Part shown: in pieces, positions 8,341-17,033 of the stretch | Layout: the number at the start of each line of letters is the position of its first letter | Numbering within the stretch: the first letter of the stretch is position 1 | Origin: an uncultured Lachnospiraceae bacterium | Lineage (GTDB): Bacteria > Bacillota > Clostridia > Lachnospirales > Lachnospiraceae | Assembly (NCBI GenBank): GCA_910579285.1 | Contig: CAJTTT010000007.1 | Coordinates: 18,492 to 82,491, forward strand | Reading direction: 5' to 3' | Length of the DNA stretch: 64,000 nucleotides | Translations under genes and position numbers: made by a program | Notes under the pieces: generated by a model | Seen by the model: the letters and a program-made list of their open reading frames with translations, nothing else | Databases searched by the model: none | Told to the model about the DNA's origin: nothing

Positions 8341-9606
8341 TCACTCTACCTCCTTCATCCTGCGCAGCTCTATCATGCAATATCCTCCGCCGTCCTCCCC
8401 ATTCCCGAATCGAATCTTTCCGCCATGCGCCAGAATAATCTTTTTTACAATCTCCAGGCCCCGGATCTTCTCTTCCGCCTGCTTCTTCCTGCTCTGCAGG
8501 CGGTGCAGCGCCTCTTCTGAATAACCAACCCCATTATCTTTCAGGCAGATATGGCATCTGCTTTTTTCTCCCCATATGGCAATCGTAATTTTCAACGGTT
8601 CGTTTTTGCCGCTGTGTTTCATACTGTTATGAATCAAATTACGGAATACACGCACCAATAACTGCCTGTCCGCTTTTACATGCATCTGTTCAGCATCCTG
8701 CTCTATCTGCACATCAATCTCCAGTTCTCCCGGCATAGCATCGTTAAGAAAAGAAGCCGCCACACTTCTGGCAGTCTCCGCCGGACGCACTTTTTCTTTC
8801 CGCAGCGCCTGCATGGAATATTCCAGTTTGGAAGTCAGGTTTAAATCCGCTATCAGTTCCTTCATCACCATGCTTTGGTGCCGTATCACGGCCGCCTGCC
8901 GCCTTGTCTCCTCCGGCAGTTCCATGCTGCGTTCCAGCGTGTCGGCATACCCCAGCACCACAGACAAAGGCGTGCGGATATCGTGGGAAATACCGGCAAT
9001 CCACTCAATGCGGGCCCGTTCCCTGCTTCCCATAAACCGTTTTGTAAACGCAAAGGCGGATACCACGATCCATGCAAAATTTAGAAAGAAAAATGCAAGA
9101 ACTGTCCGCTTGACAAATTCCATCCACGGCATCGAAAATTCTACGGTATACTTCCACATGGTTTCTTTCTGCATCCCCACGATCATAATGCAGTCATCCC
9201 AGACACGCATCCGCACAGGATAACCTTTCAAATACCATTTGCTCATGCGGGCAATGTCCGATCTGCTGTACTCGTCTTCCAGTTCTTTCGGTTTCCCAAC
9301 GCTCCAGACCACCCGCCCGTTTTCATCAAGAAGCATCGCCCACTGATCTTTCTGCGCCAGTTCTTCCTCCATCTCTCTGTCAAGCACATAACCGTTTTGC
9401 GTCAAGGTAAGCGCCTCCATGACACTTTCCCCGTAAATATAATATGCCTCCGTATCCATATAAGCGACCGCCGCCGCAAACAAAAACACCATATTGAGTA
9501 TCAAAGTCAGGACAGCGACTCCAAGAACCGCCAGCGCCCAATAGAAAAAGAGGCGTGCCGCTCTTTTGTAATTATAATTCACCCGCTCCATTTTATCGCT
9601 TCTCAT
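8341..9606 (-). CDS. Two-component sensor histidine kinase
   Basis: A 421-residue membrane kinase. TM1 is about residues 20-50, followed by an extracytoplasmic sensing region of about 115 residues, TM2 about 165-188, then the dimerisation domain with the phospho-accepting H208 in AGISHDIRTPLS, the N-box RVFRNLIHNSMKHS, and the G1 box DNGVGY of the ATPase. It is translationally coupled to the response regulator (ATGA overlap at 9603-9606). The pair faces, divergently, an ABC transporter of lantibiotic-immunity type, so it probably senses a cell-wall-active peptide and switches that transporter on. The ligand is unknown. An in-frame ATG at 9591 is a possible alternative start. Confidence 0.93.
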   Translation of the reverse strand: MRSDKMERVNYNYKRAARLFFYWALAVLGVAVLTLILNMVFLFAAAVAYMDTEAYYIYGESVMEALTLTQNGYVLDREMEEELAQKDQWAMLLDENGRVVWSVGKPKELEDEYSRSDIARMSKWYLKGYPVRMRVWDDCIMIVGMQKETMWKYTVEFSMPWMEFVKRTVLAFFFLNFAWIVVSAFAFTKRFMGSRERARIEWIAGISHDIRTPLSVVLGYADTLERSMELPEETRRQAAVIRHQSMVMKELIADLNLTSKLEYSMQALRKEKVRPAETARSVAASFLNDAMPGELEIDVQIEQDAEQMHVKADRQLLVRVFRNLIHNSMKHSGKNEPLKITIAIWGEKSRCHICLKDNGVGYSEEALHRLQSRKKQAEEKIRGLEIVKKIILAHGGKIRFGNGEDGGGYCMIELRRMKEVE

Positions 9607-10313
9607 ACCAGCCTGTACCCCAGCCCTCTCACCGTCAAAAGGTATTTCGGATGTGAGGGGTCTTCCTCAATTTTCTCCCGCAGCCTGCGGATATGCACAA
9701 CAAGCGTGTTTTCGTATCCGTAATTTTCTTCACGCCAGACCGCATCGCACAAGGCATCAATGGTCACGATCCGCCCTCTCTCCTGCGCCAGTTTCTGCAG
9801 GATCGCGTATTCTTTCGCCGTCAGCATCATTTCTCCGCTATCCCCTGCATCCCTGTTCCACTTTACAACTCCGCTCCCCAGGTCAACCGTGCATCCGCCA
9901 AGCGAAATCAACTCCTGCTCCTGCATGTTTTTTACCCGGTACACCCGTTTCAGCACGGCTGTCACACGCAGAATGAGTTCTTCTGGCAGGAAGGGCTTCG
10001 TGATATAATCATCTGCGCCAAGCCCCAGTCCCCGCAGTCTGTTCTCATCCTCATCCCGCGCTGAGAGAAAAATCACGGGAACCTCCGACATTTTCCTCAA
10101 TCTTTTCAGTAAGGAAAAGCCGTCTCCGTCAGGCAGCATAACGTCCAGAAGAACCAGATGCGGCTCTTTCAGCGCAAACAGTTCCTCTGCCTCCATGCAG
10201 TCTGCCGCCGCAGTTACCTTGTGAAATCCCGCCCGGCGAAGAAATCCGCCCACCATATCCCGCAGCGCCTTCTCATCATCTACCAGCAGAATTTTGCAGT
10301 CATATAAGTTCAT
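9603..10313 (-). CDS. OmpR/PhoB-family response regulator
   Basis: A 236-residue regulator. The receiver domain (1-115) has the acidic pair D12/D13, the phosphorylation site D57 in LVLLDVMLPDGDG, and the conserved lysine in DDYITKPF. The C-terminal winged helix (about 130-236) ends with VVHIRRLREKIEEDP and LTVRGLGYRLV, typical of OmpR-type DNA-binding domains. The ATG at 10313 is preceded by GGAGGGAAGG; a TTG 15 bases earlier would include the ribosome binding site itself. Cotranscribed with the kinase, it probably controls the divergent ABC operon. Confidence 0.95.
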   Translation of the reverse strand: MNLYDCKILLVDDEKALRDMVGGFLRRAGFHKVTAAADCMEAEELFALKEPHLVLLDVMLPDGDGFSLLKRLRKMSEVPVIFLSARDEDENRLRGLGLGADDYITKPFLPEELILRVTAVLKRVYRVKNMQEQELISLGGCTVDLGSGVVKWNRDAGDSGEMMLTAKEYAILQKLAQERGRIVTIDALCDAVWREENYGYENTLVVHIRRLREKIEEDPSHPKYLLTVRGLGYRLV

Positions 10314-10503
10314 TTGCCTTCCCTCCAAGTATAGTATATGGCTTCCTGCATGATCTGAAAAGATTTCCCCACGATTCTTAAGGTAAATGTAATCTTCTCT
10401 TCATTCCCCTGTAAGCCTGCCGCCTTATCCTGTCTATAGCAGGCAGATGTTCCCACAAACGAACCGCCTGCCGCAAAATCTTCCAAAGAAAGGACGAAAT
10501 GCC

Positions 10504-11424
10504 ATGCCAACACAAAATCTGGTAGAAACCCATAATCTCACAAAACAGTACGGCAAAGTCTGCTGTGTGAACGCTCTCAATATGAAGGTTCCTCCCGGCT
10601 CAATTTACGGTTTTTTAGGGCCAAACGGCGCGGGCAAATCCACCACTTTAAAAATGATTCTCGGACTGGTCAGACCTACCAAAGGCAATATCACACTCTT
10701 TGACACGCCGGTCAATGAACAGAACCGCATGAAGCTCCTCGCGCAGACAGGATCGCTCATCGAATCACCCAGTTATTACGGGCATCTTACCGGGGAAGAA
10801 AATCTGCGCATCATCCAGACGCTCAAAGGCTGCTCCGAAAAGGATATTGACGAGGTATTAAAAATCGTCCGCCTAAGCGAAGCCCGGGGAAAACTGGTCA
10901 ATCACTACTCTCTCGGTATGAAACAGCGGCTCGGGCTTGCCGCGGCACTGCTTGGTTTTCCCCGGCTTCTGATTCTTGATGAGCCTACCAACGGCCTTGA
11001 CCCGGCAGGCATCCAGGAAATGCGCGAGTTGATCTGCTCCCTGCCGCAGGCTTACGGCATGACGATTCTGCTCTCTTCCCATCTTCTCAGTGAAATCGAC
11101 CAGATGGCCGACCATGTGGGCATCATCCGAAAAGGTGTGCTGGTCTATCAGGACACGCTGGAATCCCTGCACGCCCACTCCAAAGAGCAGATTGCACTCC
11201 GTGTGAATCACACAGCCATCGCCCTCGATCTGCTCCGGCAAAACGGCATCGAAGCCGTTTTGGAAAACGGTTATCTTCTGCTGCCCATGATAGATGACGC
11301 CTATGTGGCACATCTTTGCAGACTGCTCATCGCGCAGAATATATCGCTCTATCGTATCGAGAAGCGGGAGAAGAGTCTGGAGGATATTTTCTTATCCCTG
11401 ACAGGAAAGGAGAACAGCTTATGA
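10504..11424 (+). CDS. ABC transporter ATPase, lantibiotic immunity (LanF/BcrA)-like
   Basis: A 306-residue ATPase with Walker A GPNGAGKST (39-47), signature YSLGMKQRLGLA, Walker B LLILDEPTNGLDP and the H-loop region. The Q-loop position reads GSLIESPSYYGHLTGEEN, with glutamate (E87) in place of glutamine. This E-loop is characteristic of LanF-type immunity ATPases such as NisF/NukF, and BcrA is close. It powers two small permeases in the same operon that would expel or shield against a membrane-active peptide. The ATG at 10504 follows AAAGAAAGGA; the reading frame extends upstream without support. No lantibiotic structural gene is visible, so this is self-standing resistance. Confidence 0.9.
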   Translation: MPTQNLVETHNLTKQYGKVCCVNALNMKVPPGSIYGFLGPNGAGKSTTLKMILGLVRPTKGNITLFDTPVNEQNRMKLLAQTGSLIESPSYYGHLTGEENLRIIQTLKGCSEKDIDEVLKIVRLSEARGKLVNHYSLGMKQRLGLAAALLGFPRLLILDEPTNGLDPAGIQEMRELICSLPQAYGMTILLSSHLLSEIDQMADHVGIIRKGVLVYQDTLESLHAHSKEQIALRVNHTAIALDLLRQNGIEAVLENGYLLLPMIDDAYVAHLCRLLIAQNISLYRIEKREKSLEDIFLSLTGKENSL

Positions 11425-12173
11425 GTACTCTGCAGATGGAATTCAGAAAACTCAAGAGAAAGCGGATCGGTCTGACCATGTGCGCCCTGATCGGTGTCCA
11501 GTTTGCCTGGCTTCTCTGGACAGGCAGCCATCCCAATGAAAGAGACCGTCTGTATGGCTGGATCGAAATGCTCTATTCCCTTCCACTGGTGAGCGTTATT
11601 ATGATGCCCACCATCATGGCCGTGCTCGCCTCCCGCCTTGCCGATGTGGAACACAAGGGCAATACCTGTAAGCTTCTGAAAACGCTGCGCCGTCCGGGCG
11701 CTCTCTATCATGCAAAGGTAGTCTGCGGCGGACTTTTTATTCTGGCAGTCTCTGCTGCACAGTTTCTCTTCATCATTGCCCTTGGATACGCCAGAGGATA
11801 CGCCGGGCATCCCGAATGGAACCATTATGGCGCGGCTTTTGTCCTGAATCTGGCCTGCTGTCTGTCCCTGTATCTGCTGCAGCTTCTGTTATCTATGCTG
11901 TTTTTCAACCAGATGGTCCCTCTGGCGGCCGGTCTTGGCGGCTCTATGCTCGGGCTTGTTTTGATGTATATTAAAATGTACTCTTTCCTTCCCTGGGGCG
12001 GCTTTCTCTCCTCCGCCCAGGTAACGATGGACTGGAACCCGGAAACCAGAGTCATACATTTTTATTACCGTGAATATTCATCGGTTGAGCTTTGTGCACT
12101 GGCCATGATCTTTGTCTGGATTCTGATTTTTTATGCAGCAGGCCGAATTTTATTTGCCAGAAGGGAATCATAG
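11421..12173 (+). CDS. ABC-2 type permease, LanE/LanG-like subunit 1
   Basis: A 250-residue protein with about six membrane spans, the size of LanE/LanG and BcrB permeases. The N-terminus MSTLQMEFRKLKRKRIGL is the short amphipathic helix before TM1 common to this group. Its ATG overlaps the ATPase stop (ATGA), with AGGAAAGGAG just upstream, so the two are coupled. It pairs with the next gene as a heterodimeric membrane channel. No enzymatic motifs are expected in this family; assignment rests on size, topology and context. Confidence 0.85.
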   Translation: MSTLQMEFRKLKRKRIGLTMCALIGVQFAWLLWTGSHPNERDRLYGWIEMLYSLPLVSVIMMPTIMAVLASRLADVEHKGNTCKLLKTLRRPGALYHAKVVCGGLFILAVSAAQFLFIIALGYARGYAGHPEWNHYGAAFVLNLACCLSLYLLQLLLSMLFFNQMVPLAAGLGGSMLGLVLMYIKMYSFLPWGGFLSSAQVTMDWNPETRVIHFYYREYSSVELCALAMIFVWILIFYAAGRILFARRES

Positions 12174-12232
12174 ACCGTGCAGTTTTCGAAAACAACGCCA
12201 TTGAAAATATGCTCATGCAAGGAGGTATCAAC

Positions 12233-12970
12233 ATGCATACATTTTATATCAGAGCCGTCAGGGCGGAATCCCTGAAACTGAAACGGAGCCCGGTATGGCT
12301 GGCGTTCTTCACGCTCCCTCTCATATCCGCTTTCTTCGGCACAATGAATTACAAACTGAATATTAGTGTCCTGCAGTCAGAATGGTACAGTTTATGGAGC
12401 CAGCACACGCTCTTTTTATGCTACCTTTTCATGCCGGCGCTGATCGGCACTTACTGCTCCTATCTGTGGCGGCTGGAGCATACCCGCCACAACTGGAACA
12501 GCTTTCTGACTGCGCCTGTCCCCATTTCCATCCTTTATCTCGGCAAACTGACACAGGCGGTTCGCGTAACCATCCTCGGAAATTTATGGATATTTTTGTT
12601 ATATTATGTCTGCGGTAAGTTTGCCGGGATTCCAAGTTCTTTTCCCCGGGAAGCTCTGGCGTGGTTTCTCTGCGGAACGCTTGGCGCAGTGGTTGTCTGC
12701 TGTGTGCAGCTTCTCCTCTCCCTGTTGATCCGTTCCTTCGCCATCCCGATCGGCGTTGCCCTCGCCGGAGGCATATTCGGTCTGTTTATGACAAACCGAA
12801 ACTATGGCATGAATTACCCATACTCACTTTACTGTATGGGAATGCGGGCTAACAATCCGAATATGGAAATCCGTGTATCAACTTTATTGGTCAATTCCAT
12901 TGGCTATATCCTGCTTTTTGCGGCGCTCTCCATTTTTTATCTGCGAAGGCATGAGAGAGCCGCCGGCTGA
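12233..12970 (+). CDS. ABC-2 type permease, LanE/LanG-like subunit 2
   Basis: A 245-residue protein with about six membrane spans, a diverged partner of the previous permease. Its N-terminus MHTFYIRAVRAESLKLKRSP has the same basic amphipathic segment. GGAGGT lies 6 bases before the ATG at 12233. The 59-base gap after the first permease contains no promoter I can see. The order ATPase-permease-permease matches lanFEG immunity operons. A strong terminator follows at 13032. Confidence 0.85.
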   Translation: MHTFYIRAVRAESLKLKRSPVWLAFFTLPLISAFFGTMNYKLNISVLQSEWYSLWSQHTLFLCYLFMPALIGTYCSYLWRLEHTRHNWNSFLTAPVPISILYLGKLTQAVRVTILGNLWIFLLYYVCGKFAGIPSSFPREALAWFLCGTLGAVVVCCVQLLLSLLIRSFAIPIGVALAGGIFGLFMTNRNYGMNYPYSLYCMGMRANNPNMEIRVSTLLVNSIGYILLFAALSIFYLRRHERAAG

Positions 12971-13031
12971 TTGTCATATCCCGCCGCCAGACACACGCAC
13001 CATAATCGAAGCATATCTTCATAAGTTCGCG

Positions 13032-13078
13032 GAAAAAGAAACGCTGACCATCCCTTGCCCGGTCAGCGTTTCTTTTTC
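13032..13078. terminator. Bidirectional intrinsic terminator
   Basis: An 18-base perfect inverted repeat with arms running from GAAAAAGAAACGCTGACC to its complement, an 11-base loop, A-tract on one side and T-tract on the other. It separates the plus-strand transporter operon from the convergent minus-strand genes and can end both. Confidence 0.9.
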
Positions 13079-13106
13079 TCATTTTATATAACCTGCGTTT
13101 TCGCTC

Positions 13107-13322
13107 TCAGCCTTGCTTCTGCTGATCCAGGAGATCCTTCAGCGCCTCGTCTCCCACACTCACCCAGGCGTCCTCCTCCTCGGTGTTTAAACCGAGATAT
13201 TCCCGCAGTGTATCGGTGGTATCGGAAAATCCCCACTCCTGACTGTAGTCGTCGATCTCCTCGAACGCAAGCTCGCCTGCCAAATATTTTTCCTTGAATT
13301 TCTTCCCTGTATTTTCTGCCAT
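13107..13322 (-). CDS. Small acidic conserved protein of unknown function
   Basis: A 71-residue acidic protein starting MAENTGKKFKEKYLAGEL. The segment EEIDDYSQEWGFSDTTDTL then REYLGL looks like a compact helical domain; I have an impression of similar small proteins in gut Clostridia but know no function. GGGAGGG lies a few bases upstream of the ATG at 13322, and an earlier ATG at 13343 has no site. It lies 29 bases downstream of the ketopantoate-reductase-like gene, so it is probably cotranscribed. Confidence 0.65.
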   Translation of the reverse strand: MAENTGKKFKEKYLAGELAFEEIDDYSQEWGFSDTTDTLREYLGLNTEEEDAWVSVGDEALKDLLDQQKQG

Positions 13323-13351
13323 TTGTCCCTCCCATGTCAGCATATGTCAAG

Positions 13352-14272
13352 TTACTGCAGGCCGTCCTCCCGCGCTTTATCTGCAATCATCTGATAAGTA
13401 GGCGTGGGAACGCCGTATTGCTTTCCCATCCGCACCACTTCATAGATCAATCCGTCGATCTCGGAAGCCTTGCCCGCGTAAATATCGCGCTGCATGGATG
13501 TGCTGGCCGTAGGATTAAGGGCATCCAGAATCTGCAGATTGGTCGTGACAATATCTATGAGGAAAGGAACGCCCATCGCAACAGCCAGTGCGTCAACCTC
13601 TCTCATCAGCTTCACAAACGTATCTCTCGGCTCCCCGGTGACCTGTACATCCCCGGCGTTTACATGGTAGTAAAGGCCGCAGGCCGCCATCGGAGACACA
13701 TAGGCAAACTTCTGCAGGGCATCCCTTTGTATATTCTCTGAAAGCACGCCGTCGATCCCGCTCTCCTTCAAATCTTTCGCCACCTCAAACAATTCCGGCC
13801 GCAGTTCTTCCTTTTTCCGCGTGCCATACACCACCCGGAATATATCCCCATTCTGCCAGATCGTCCCAGGCTCCCTGATCTCCGCGGCTATGTAGATACA
13901 GCCGTCGGTCACCAGAATTTCCGTCAGCTTTTCCTGCATCCTGCCGCCCGTTCCATAAATATTTAAAATAGGAATTACAATTGTAGTTTCTTTCGCCACC
14001 CGCTTGATAAAAGGAATCGTCTCATCCAGCGAGTAGCCTTTCACACAGACAAAAATAATGTCCGGCCGTTCGTCATAATGCGCCATGTCCACTGCCTTAA
14101 TGGGATGCACAGTATAGCTGCCCTTTCTGGTCGTCTCCATCTTAAGACCATGCTCCTGGATTCTTTTCAGATGTTCCCCCCTCGCAATCAGGGTCACATC
14201 TTTTCCCGCCTCCGTCATATACGCGCCAATGCTGCCGCCTGTGCCGCCCGCTCCGATCACTAAGTATTTCAT
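13352..14272 (-). CDS. Ketopantoate reductase family (PanE/ApbA) protein
   Basis: A 306-residue NADP-dependent reductase of normal family length. The N-terminus MKYLVIGAGGTGGSIGAYM is the Rossmann nucleotide-binding loop. The C-terminal ketopantoate-reductase domain ends with STSMQRDIYAGKASEIDGL, the conserved helix that carries the substrate-binding S/D/E residues and is highly characteristic. PanE reduces 2-dehydropantoate to pantoate in pantothenate synthesis, but many Firmicutes homologues act on other keto acids and no panB/panC is near. GGAGG precedes the ATG at 14272. It is separated by about 220 bases from the upstream sugar genes. Confidence 0.88.
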   Translation of the reverse strand: MKYLVIGAGGTGGSIGAYMTEAGKDVTLIARGEHLKRIQEHGLKMETTRKGSYTVHPIKAVDMAHYDERPDIIFVCVKGYSLDETIPFIKRVAKETTIVIPILNIYGTGGRMQEKLTEILVTDGCIYIAAEIREPGTIWQNGDIFRVVYGTRKKEELRPELFEVAKDLKESGIDGVLSENIQRDALQKFAYVSPMAACGLYYHVNAGDVQVTGEPRDTFVKLMREVDALAVAMGVPFLIDIVTTNLQILDALNPTASTSMQRDIYAGKASEIDGLIYEVVRMGKQYGVPTPTYQMIADKAREDGLQ

Positions 14273-14409
14273 AGGTCCTCCGTTCCGATGATTATCAGCC
14301 ATGCTGTTTTGCCATTTCAATTATAAGCCACTCTAGTGCAGCGGCTTACCGCTAATCACATTTTATCTGATTATCTAACGAATAACAATTCCTTCCTCCC
14401 TTTTTTAGA

Positions 14410-14455
14410 AAAATTTAGGGACAGATACAGCCAAAGCCGGCCATACCTGTCCCTG
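14410..14455 (-). terminator. Probable terminator after the isomerase gene
   Basis: On the minus strand, downstream of the 14492 stop, GGGACAG (14418-14424) pairs with CTGTCCC (14447-14453), with a further GCCGGC self-complement in the loop. The minus-strand sequence then becomes T-rich (ATTTTT). The loop is long, so the terminator call is moderate. Confidence 0.45.
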
Positions 14456-14491
14456 TCCGAGGTATCTGTTGCCAGAAAATCCCCCCCAATT

Positions 14492-15490
14492 TTACTGATT
14501 CCTAATTGCATCGTCAAAAGCAACGTCTGACGGGGAAAAGTTAATCTTTTTAGTAAACTCGCATGCCTCAGTGCCGCCAAAAACACGTTCCATTCCACTG
14601 TCTTCCCACTCGATTGAAAGCGGACCGTCATAACCAATCTGATTCAATGCACGGATAATGTTATCAAAATCTACGTCACCATGACCGGGAGATACGAAAT
14701 TCCAGCCGCGCCGCTGATTACCAAAAGTGATGTGAGATCCGAGAATGCCATTTCGGCCATCCAGATTTAGTTTGGCATCTTTTACATGGACATGGTAAAT
14801 ACGGTCGGCAAAGTCCAGGACAAACAACGCGGGATTCAACCCCTGCCAGATCAGGTGGCTGGGATCAAAGTTAATTCCCAAAGTGGGACGGTTTTCAAAA
14901 ACTTCCAACAGTTTTTTCGTACTCCAGTAGTCAAACGCAATTTCAGTCGGGTGAACTTCCAATGCCAGCTTGACGCCGCAGGCATCAAACTCATCCATGA
15001 TCGGCGTCCAGAGTTCTTTTACCTTCTGATATCCGTCCTCTACCATTTCCTCAGAAGTCTGAGGGAAGGAGTACCAGAATTTCCAGATAGGTGATCCCAT
15101 GAAGAATGTGACAACATCTACACCCATTGCTTTTGCTGCGTGGGCAGTGTATTTCATTTCCTGTATAGCCCATTTCTGTATCTCTGCCGGCTTTCCAGAC
15201 AGCTGCGCAGGTGCAAATCCATCCAGACGGGAATCATACGCGCCGTCCAACGTGTCCACAACACACTGTCCGGCCAGATGATTACTGATTGCCCAGCAGT
15301 TCAGTCCGTATTTGTCAAGTGTGTCTTTTACTTCCTGCACATAGGCAGGGTCGGAGGCTGCCCGTTTCATATCCAAATGTGCTGCTGAAAGCTCCAGTCC
15401 TTCGTAGCCCATTTGCTGCCCAAGTCTGCAGATCTCTTTCAGAGGCAGATCCCCCCACTGAATCGTAAATAATGTTACTGGTCTTGCCAT
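14492..15490 (-). CDS. Sugar phosphate isomerase/epimerase (AP-endonuclease-2 TIM barrel)
   Basis: A 332-residue TIM-barrel protein with the metal-ligand motifs of the xylose isomerase-like/IolE-IolI group in order: LALEVHP, GINFDPSHL, HVHVKDA, GHGDVDF and SIEWED. Members isomerise or epimerise sugars, inososes or keto-acids using a divalent metal. It is 16 bases downstream of a Gfo/Idh/MocA dehydrogenase, a pairing typical of inositol or unusual-sugar catabolism, where the dehydrogenase oxidises and the isomerase processes the keto-sugar. GAGAGGAG precedes the ATG at 15490. Substrate unknown; no transporter adjoins. Confidence 0.88.
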   Translation of the reverse strand: MARPVTLFTIQWGDLPLKEICRLGQQMGYEGLELSAAHLDMKRAASDPAYVQEVKDTLDKYGLNCWAISNHLAGQCVVDTLDGAYDSRLDGFAPAQLSGKPAEIQKWAIQEMKYTAHAAKAMGVDVVTFFMGSPIWKFWYSFPQTSEEMVEDGYQKVKELWTPIMDEFDACGVKLALEVHPTEIAFDYWSTKKLLEVFENRPTLGINFDPSHLIWQGLNPALFVLDFADRIYHVHVKDAKLNLDGRNGILGSHITFGNQRRGWNFVSPGHGDVDFDNIIRALNQIGYDGPLSIEWEDSGMERVFGGTEACEFTKKINFSPSDVAFDDAIRNQ

Positions 15491-15506
15491 AATGATTTTC
15501 TCCTCT

Positions 15507-16652
15507 CTATTTTTTAATATCAATCCATATATTTCCGTTTTTGCTGCTTTCCAGGCAGGCTTCCACAAAGGCAAGTCCCTCAGCGCCCGCAGTAACTGTA
15601 GGATAATCGATCATGCTGTCCTTAAAGCTGCCCTCCTGCTTGGCTGTAACGCACTCCGTAAAGCTTCGATACAGATTGGCCATAGACTCAAACCAGCCTT
15701 CTGGATGGCCGGAGGGAAGGCGGCCATATTTTACAGCAGACTCGCTGACAGCAGCGTATCCCCTGTGGACTTCACGGATTGTATTATCTTTATCGATAAT
15801 AGTTACTTTTTCGGGTGTCTCCTGGAACCAAAGAATGGTTCCCTTGCTTCCATAAATGCGGACCCGCAGACTGTTATCGTAGCCGATCGCCACCTGAGAT
15901 GACCAGTAAATGCCGGAAGCGCCGTTTTCATATTCCACCAGCACAGAATCATTGTCATCCAGCACACGGCCGGGAACAACCACATCCATTTTAGCCAGGA
16001 CACGCTTAATTTTCAGGCCGGTCATGGTTGCAACTGCATTTTCCACATGCGTTCCCAGATCGCCGAGACAGTTGACACCGCCGGACTGCCCGGGATCACA
16101 ACGCCATTCACCCTGCTTTCCTCCCATATCATCTTCAAAGGCAAGCCATCCTTGGGGGAACTCGGCCATGACCATACGGATATCACCGATTTCTCCGTTT
16201 TTGATGAGATCCCTGATATATTTGGAAGTCACATATCCCATATAAGTGTAGGTAACCATAAAGAGAAGCCCTTTTTCGCACGCCAGCTCCTGCAATTCTT
16301 TGGCCTGGGCATGGGAAATGGTTACCGGCTTATCACATGCCACATGAATGCCCGCATTCAGAAATGTTTTACAGATTTCGTAATGAGAATGATTCGGCGT
16401 AACGACCACGACAAAGTCAATGCCGTCTTCTCGGGATGCTTCCTTTTCTGCCATCTCTTGATAAGAAGCATAGCAGCGGGAAGGTTCCAAATGCAGTATT
16501 TCCGCCATCTGACTGGATTTTTCGGCACTTCTGGAGAATGCACCTGCTGCCAGTTTTGCATTTCCGTCCAGAGCTATGGAACGACGGTGGGCATCACCGA
16601 TAAATGCGCCAGGGCCTCCGCCTACCATACCATACTTTAACACTCTTGCCAT
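15507..16652 (-). CDS. Gfo/Idh/MocA family oxidoreductase
   Basis: A 381-residue NAD(P)-dependent dehydrogenase. The N-terminal Rossmann domain opens with KYGMVGGGPGAFIGDAHRR, and CDKPVTIS (about 113) is the family's EKP-like motif with the catalytic lysine. GDLGTHVENAV carries the conserved GxHxxD/E-like histidine region, and DDNDSVLVEYENGASG is the C-terminal sheet. GDAHRR-type N-termini resemble inositol/levoglucosan-like dehydrogenases. AGGAGGT lies 8 bases before the ATG. It is first in a two-gene operon with the isomerase and divergent from an AraC regulator that probably controls it. Confidence 0.92.
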   Translation of the reverse strand: MARVLKYGMVGGGPGAFIGDAHRRSIALDGNAKLAAGAFSRSAEKSSQMAEILHLEPSRCYASYQEMAEKEASREDGIDFVVVVTPNHSHYEICKTFLNAGIHVACDKPVTISHAQAKELQELACEKGLLFMVTYTYMGYVTSKYIRDLIKNGEIGDIRMVMAEFPQGWLAFEDDMGGKQGEWRCDPGQSGGVNCLGDLGTHVENAVATMTGLKIKRVLAKMDVVVPGRVLDDNDSVLVEYENGASGIYWSSQVAIGYDNSLRVRIYGSKGTILWFQETPEKVTIIDKDNTIREVHRGYAAVSESAVKYGRLPSGHPEGWFESMANLYRSFTECVTAKQEGSFKDSMIDYPTVTAGAEGLAFVEACLESSKNGNIWIDIKK

Positions 16653-16679
16653 ATTGTTTTACCTCCTGTTATGGTGGTG

Positions 16680-16700
16680 ATATAGCTTTGAAAGCTATAT
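16680..16700. promoter_or_regulatory. Perfect 21-bp palindrome in the dehydrogenase leader
   Basis: ATATAGCTTT-G-AAAGCTATAT is a perfect inverted repeat with 10-base arms, 14 bases upstream of the AGGAGGT ribosome binding site of the dehydrogenase. A dimeric repressor operator is possible, or a small mRNA hairpin controlling translation. AraC-type regulators usually bind direct repeats, so this may belong to a second regulator. Confidence 0.6.
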
Positions 16701-16768
16701 GGTTAATAAGTTGCAAAATCTTACATGATCCAGTGCTTTCATTGTACTGTCCCGCCAGTATTTATGCA

Positions 16769-16845
16769 TGCACAAATTCACTTGAAATAGCAGATTAATT
16801 TGCTTTTGTATAACTTGGCTGATTTGTCTCCACTGAATTTGTGCA
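16769..16845. promoter_or_regulatory. Inverted pair of 12-bp sites in the divergent region
   Basis: TGCACAAATTCA (16769-16780) and its exact complement TGAATTTGTGCA (16834-16845) lie 53 bases apart between the dehydrogenase and araC genes. The stretch also contains TAATTTGCTT twice (about 16795 and 16938). A pair of widely spaced identical sites suits looping or cooperative binding by the AraC-type regulator, but this is inference. The rest of 16653-17033 shows no gene. Confidence 0.5.
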
Positions 16846-16967
16846 GATTTGCCAAGCAGAAAAATTTCCGATTAATACTGCAATATGGAAGCATCTTTGC
16901 AATTGGATTCTATAAACGGACTTGTTTTGCACGACGCAACTAATTTGCTTCCACAAGGAGACTGGCA

Positions 16968-16996
16968 TTGACGCGGCAAAGGTAGTCTTTTATAAT
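16968..16996 (+). promoter_or_regulatory. Promoter of the araC-type gene
   Basis: TTGACG (16968-16973), a 17-base spacer and TATAAT (16991-16996). The upstream ATG at 16995 overlaps this -10 box, so it cannot be the start of translation; transcription should begin near 17003. Confidence 0.8.
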
Positions 16997-17033
16997 GATA
17001 CCAGCAGGCAAAACCTATCCTGGAGGAAAATCC

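Noticed and set aside
16995..17033. Upstream ATG as start of the AraC regulator
   Set aside because: It overlaps the -10 box of the araC promoter and lacks a ribosome binding site; the ATG at 17034 has GGAGG.
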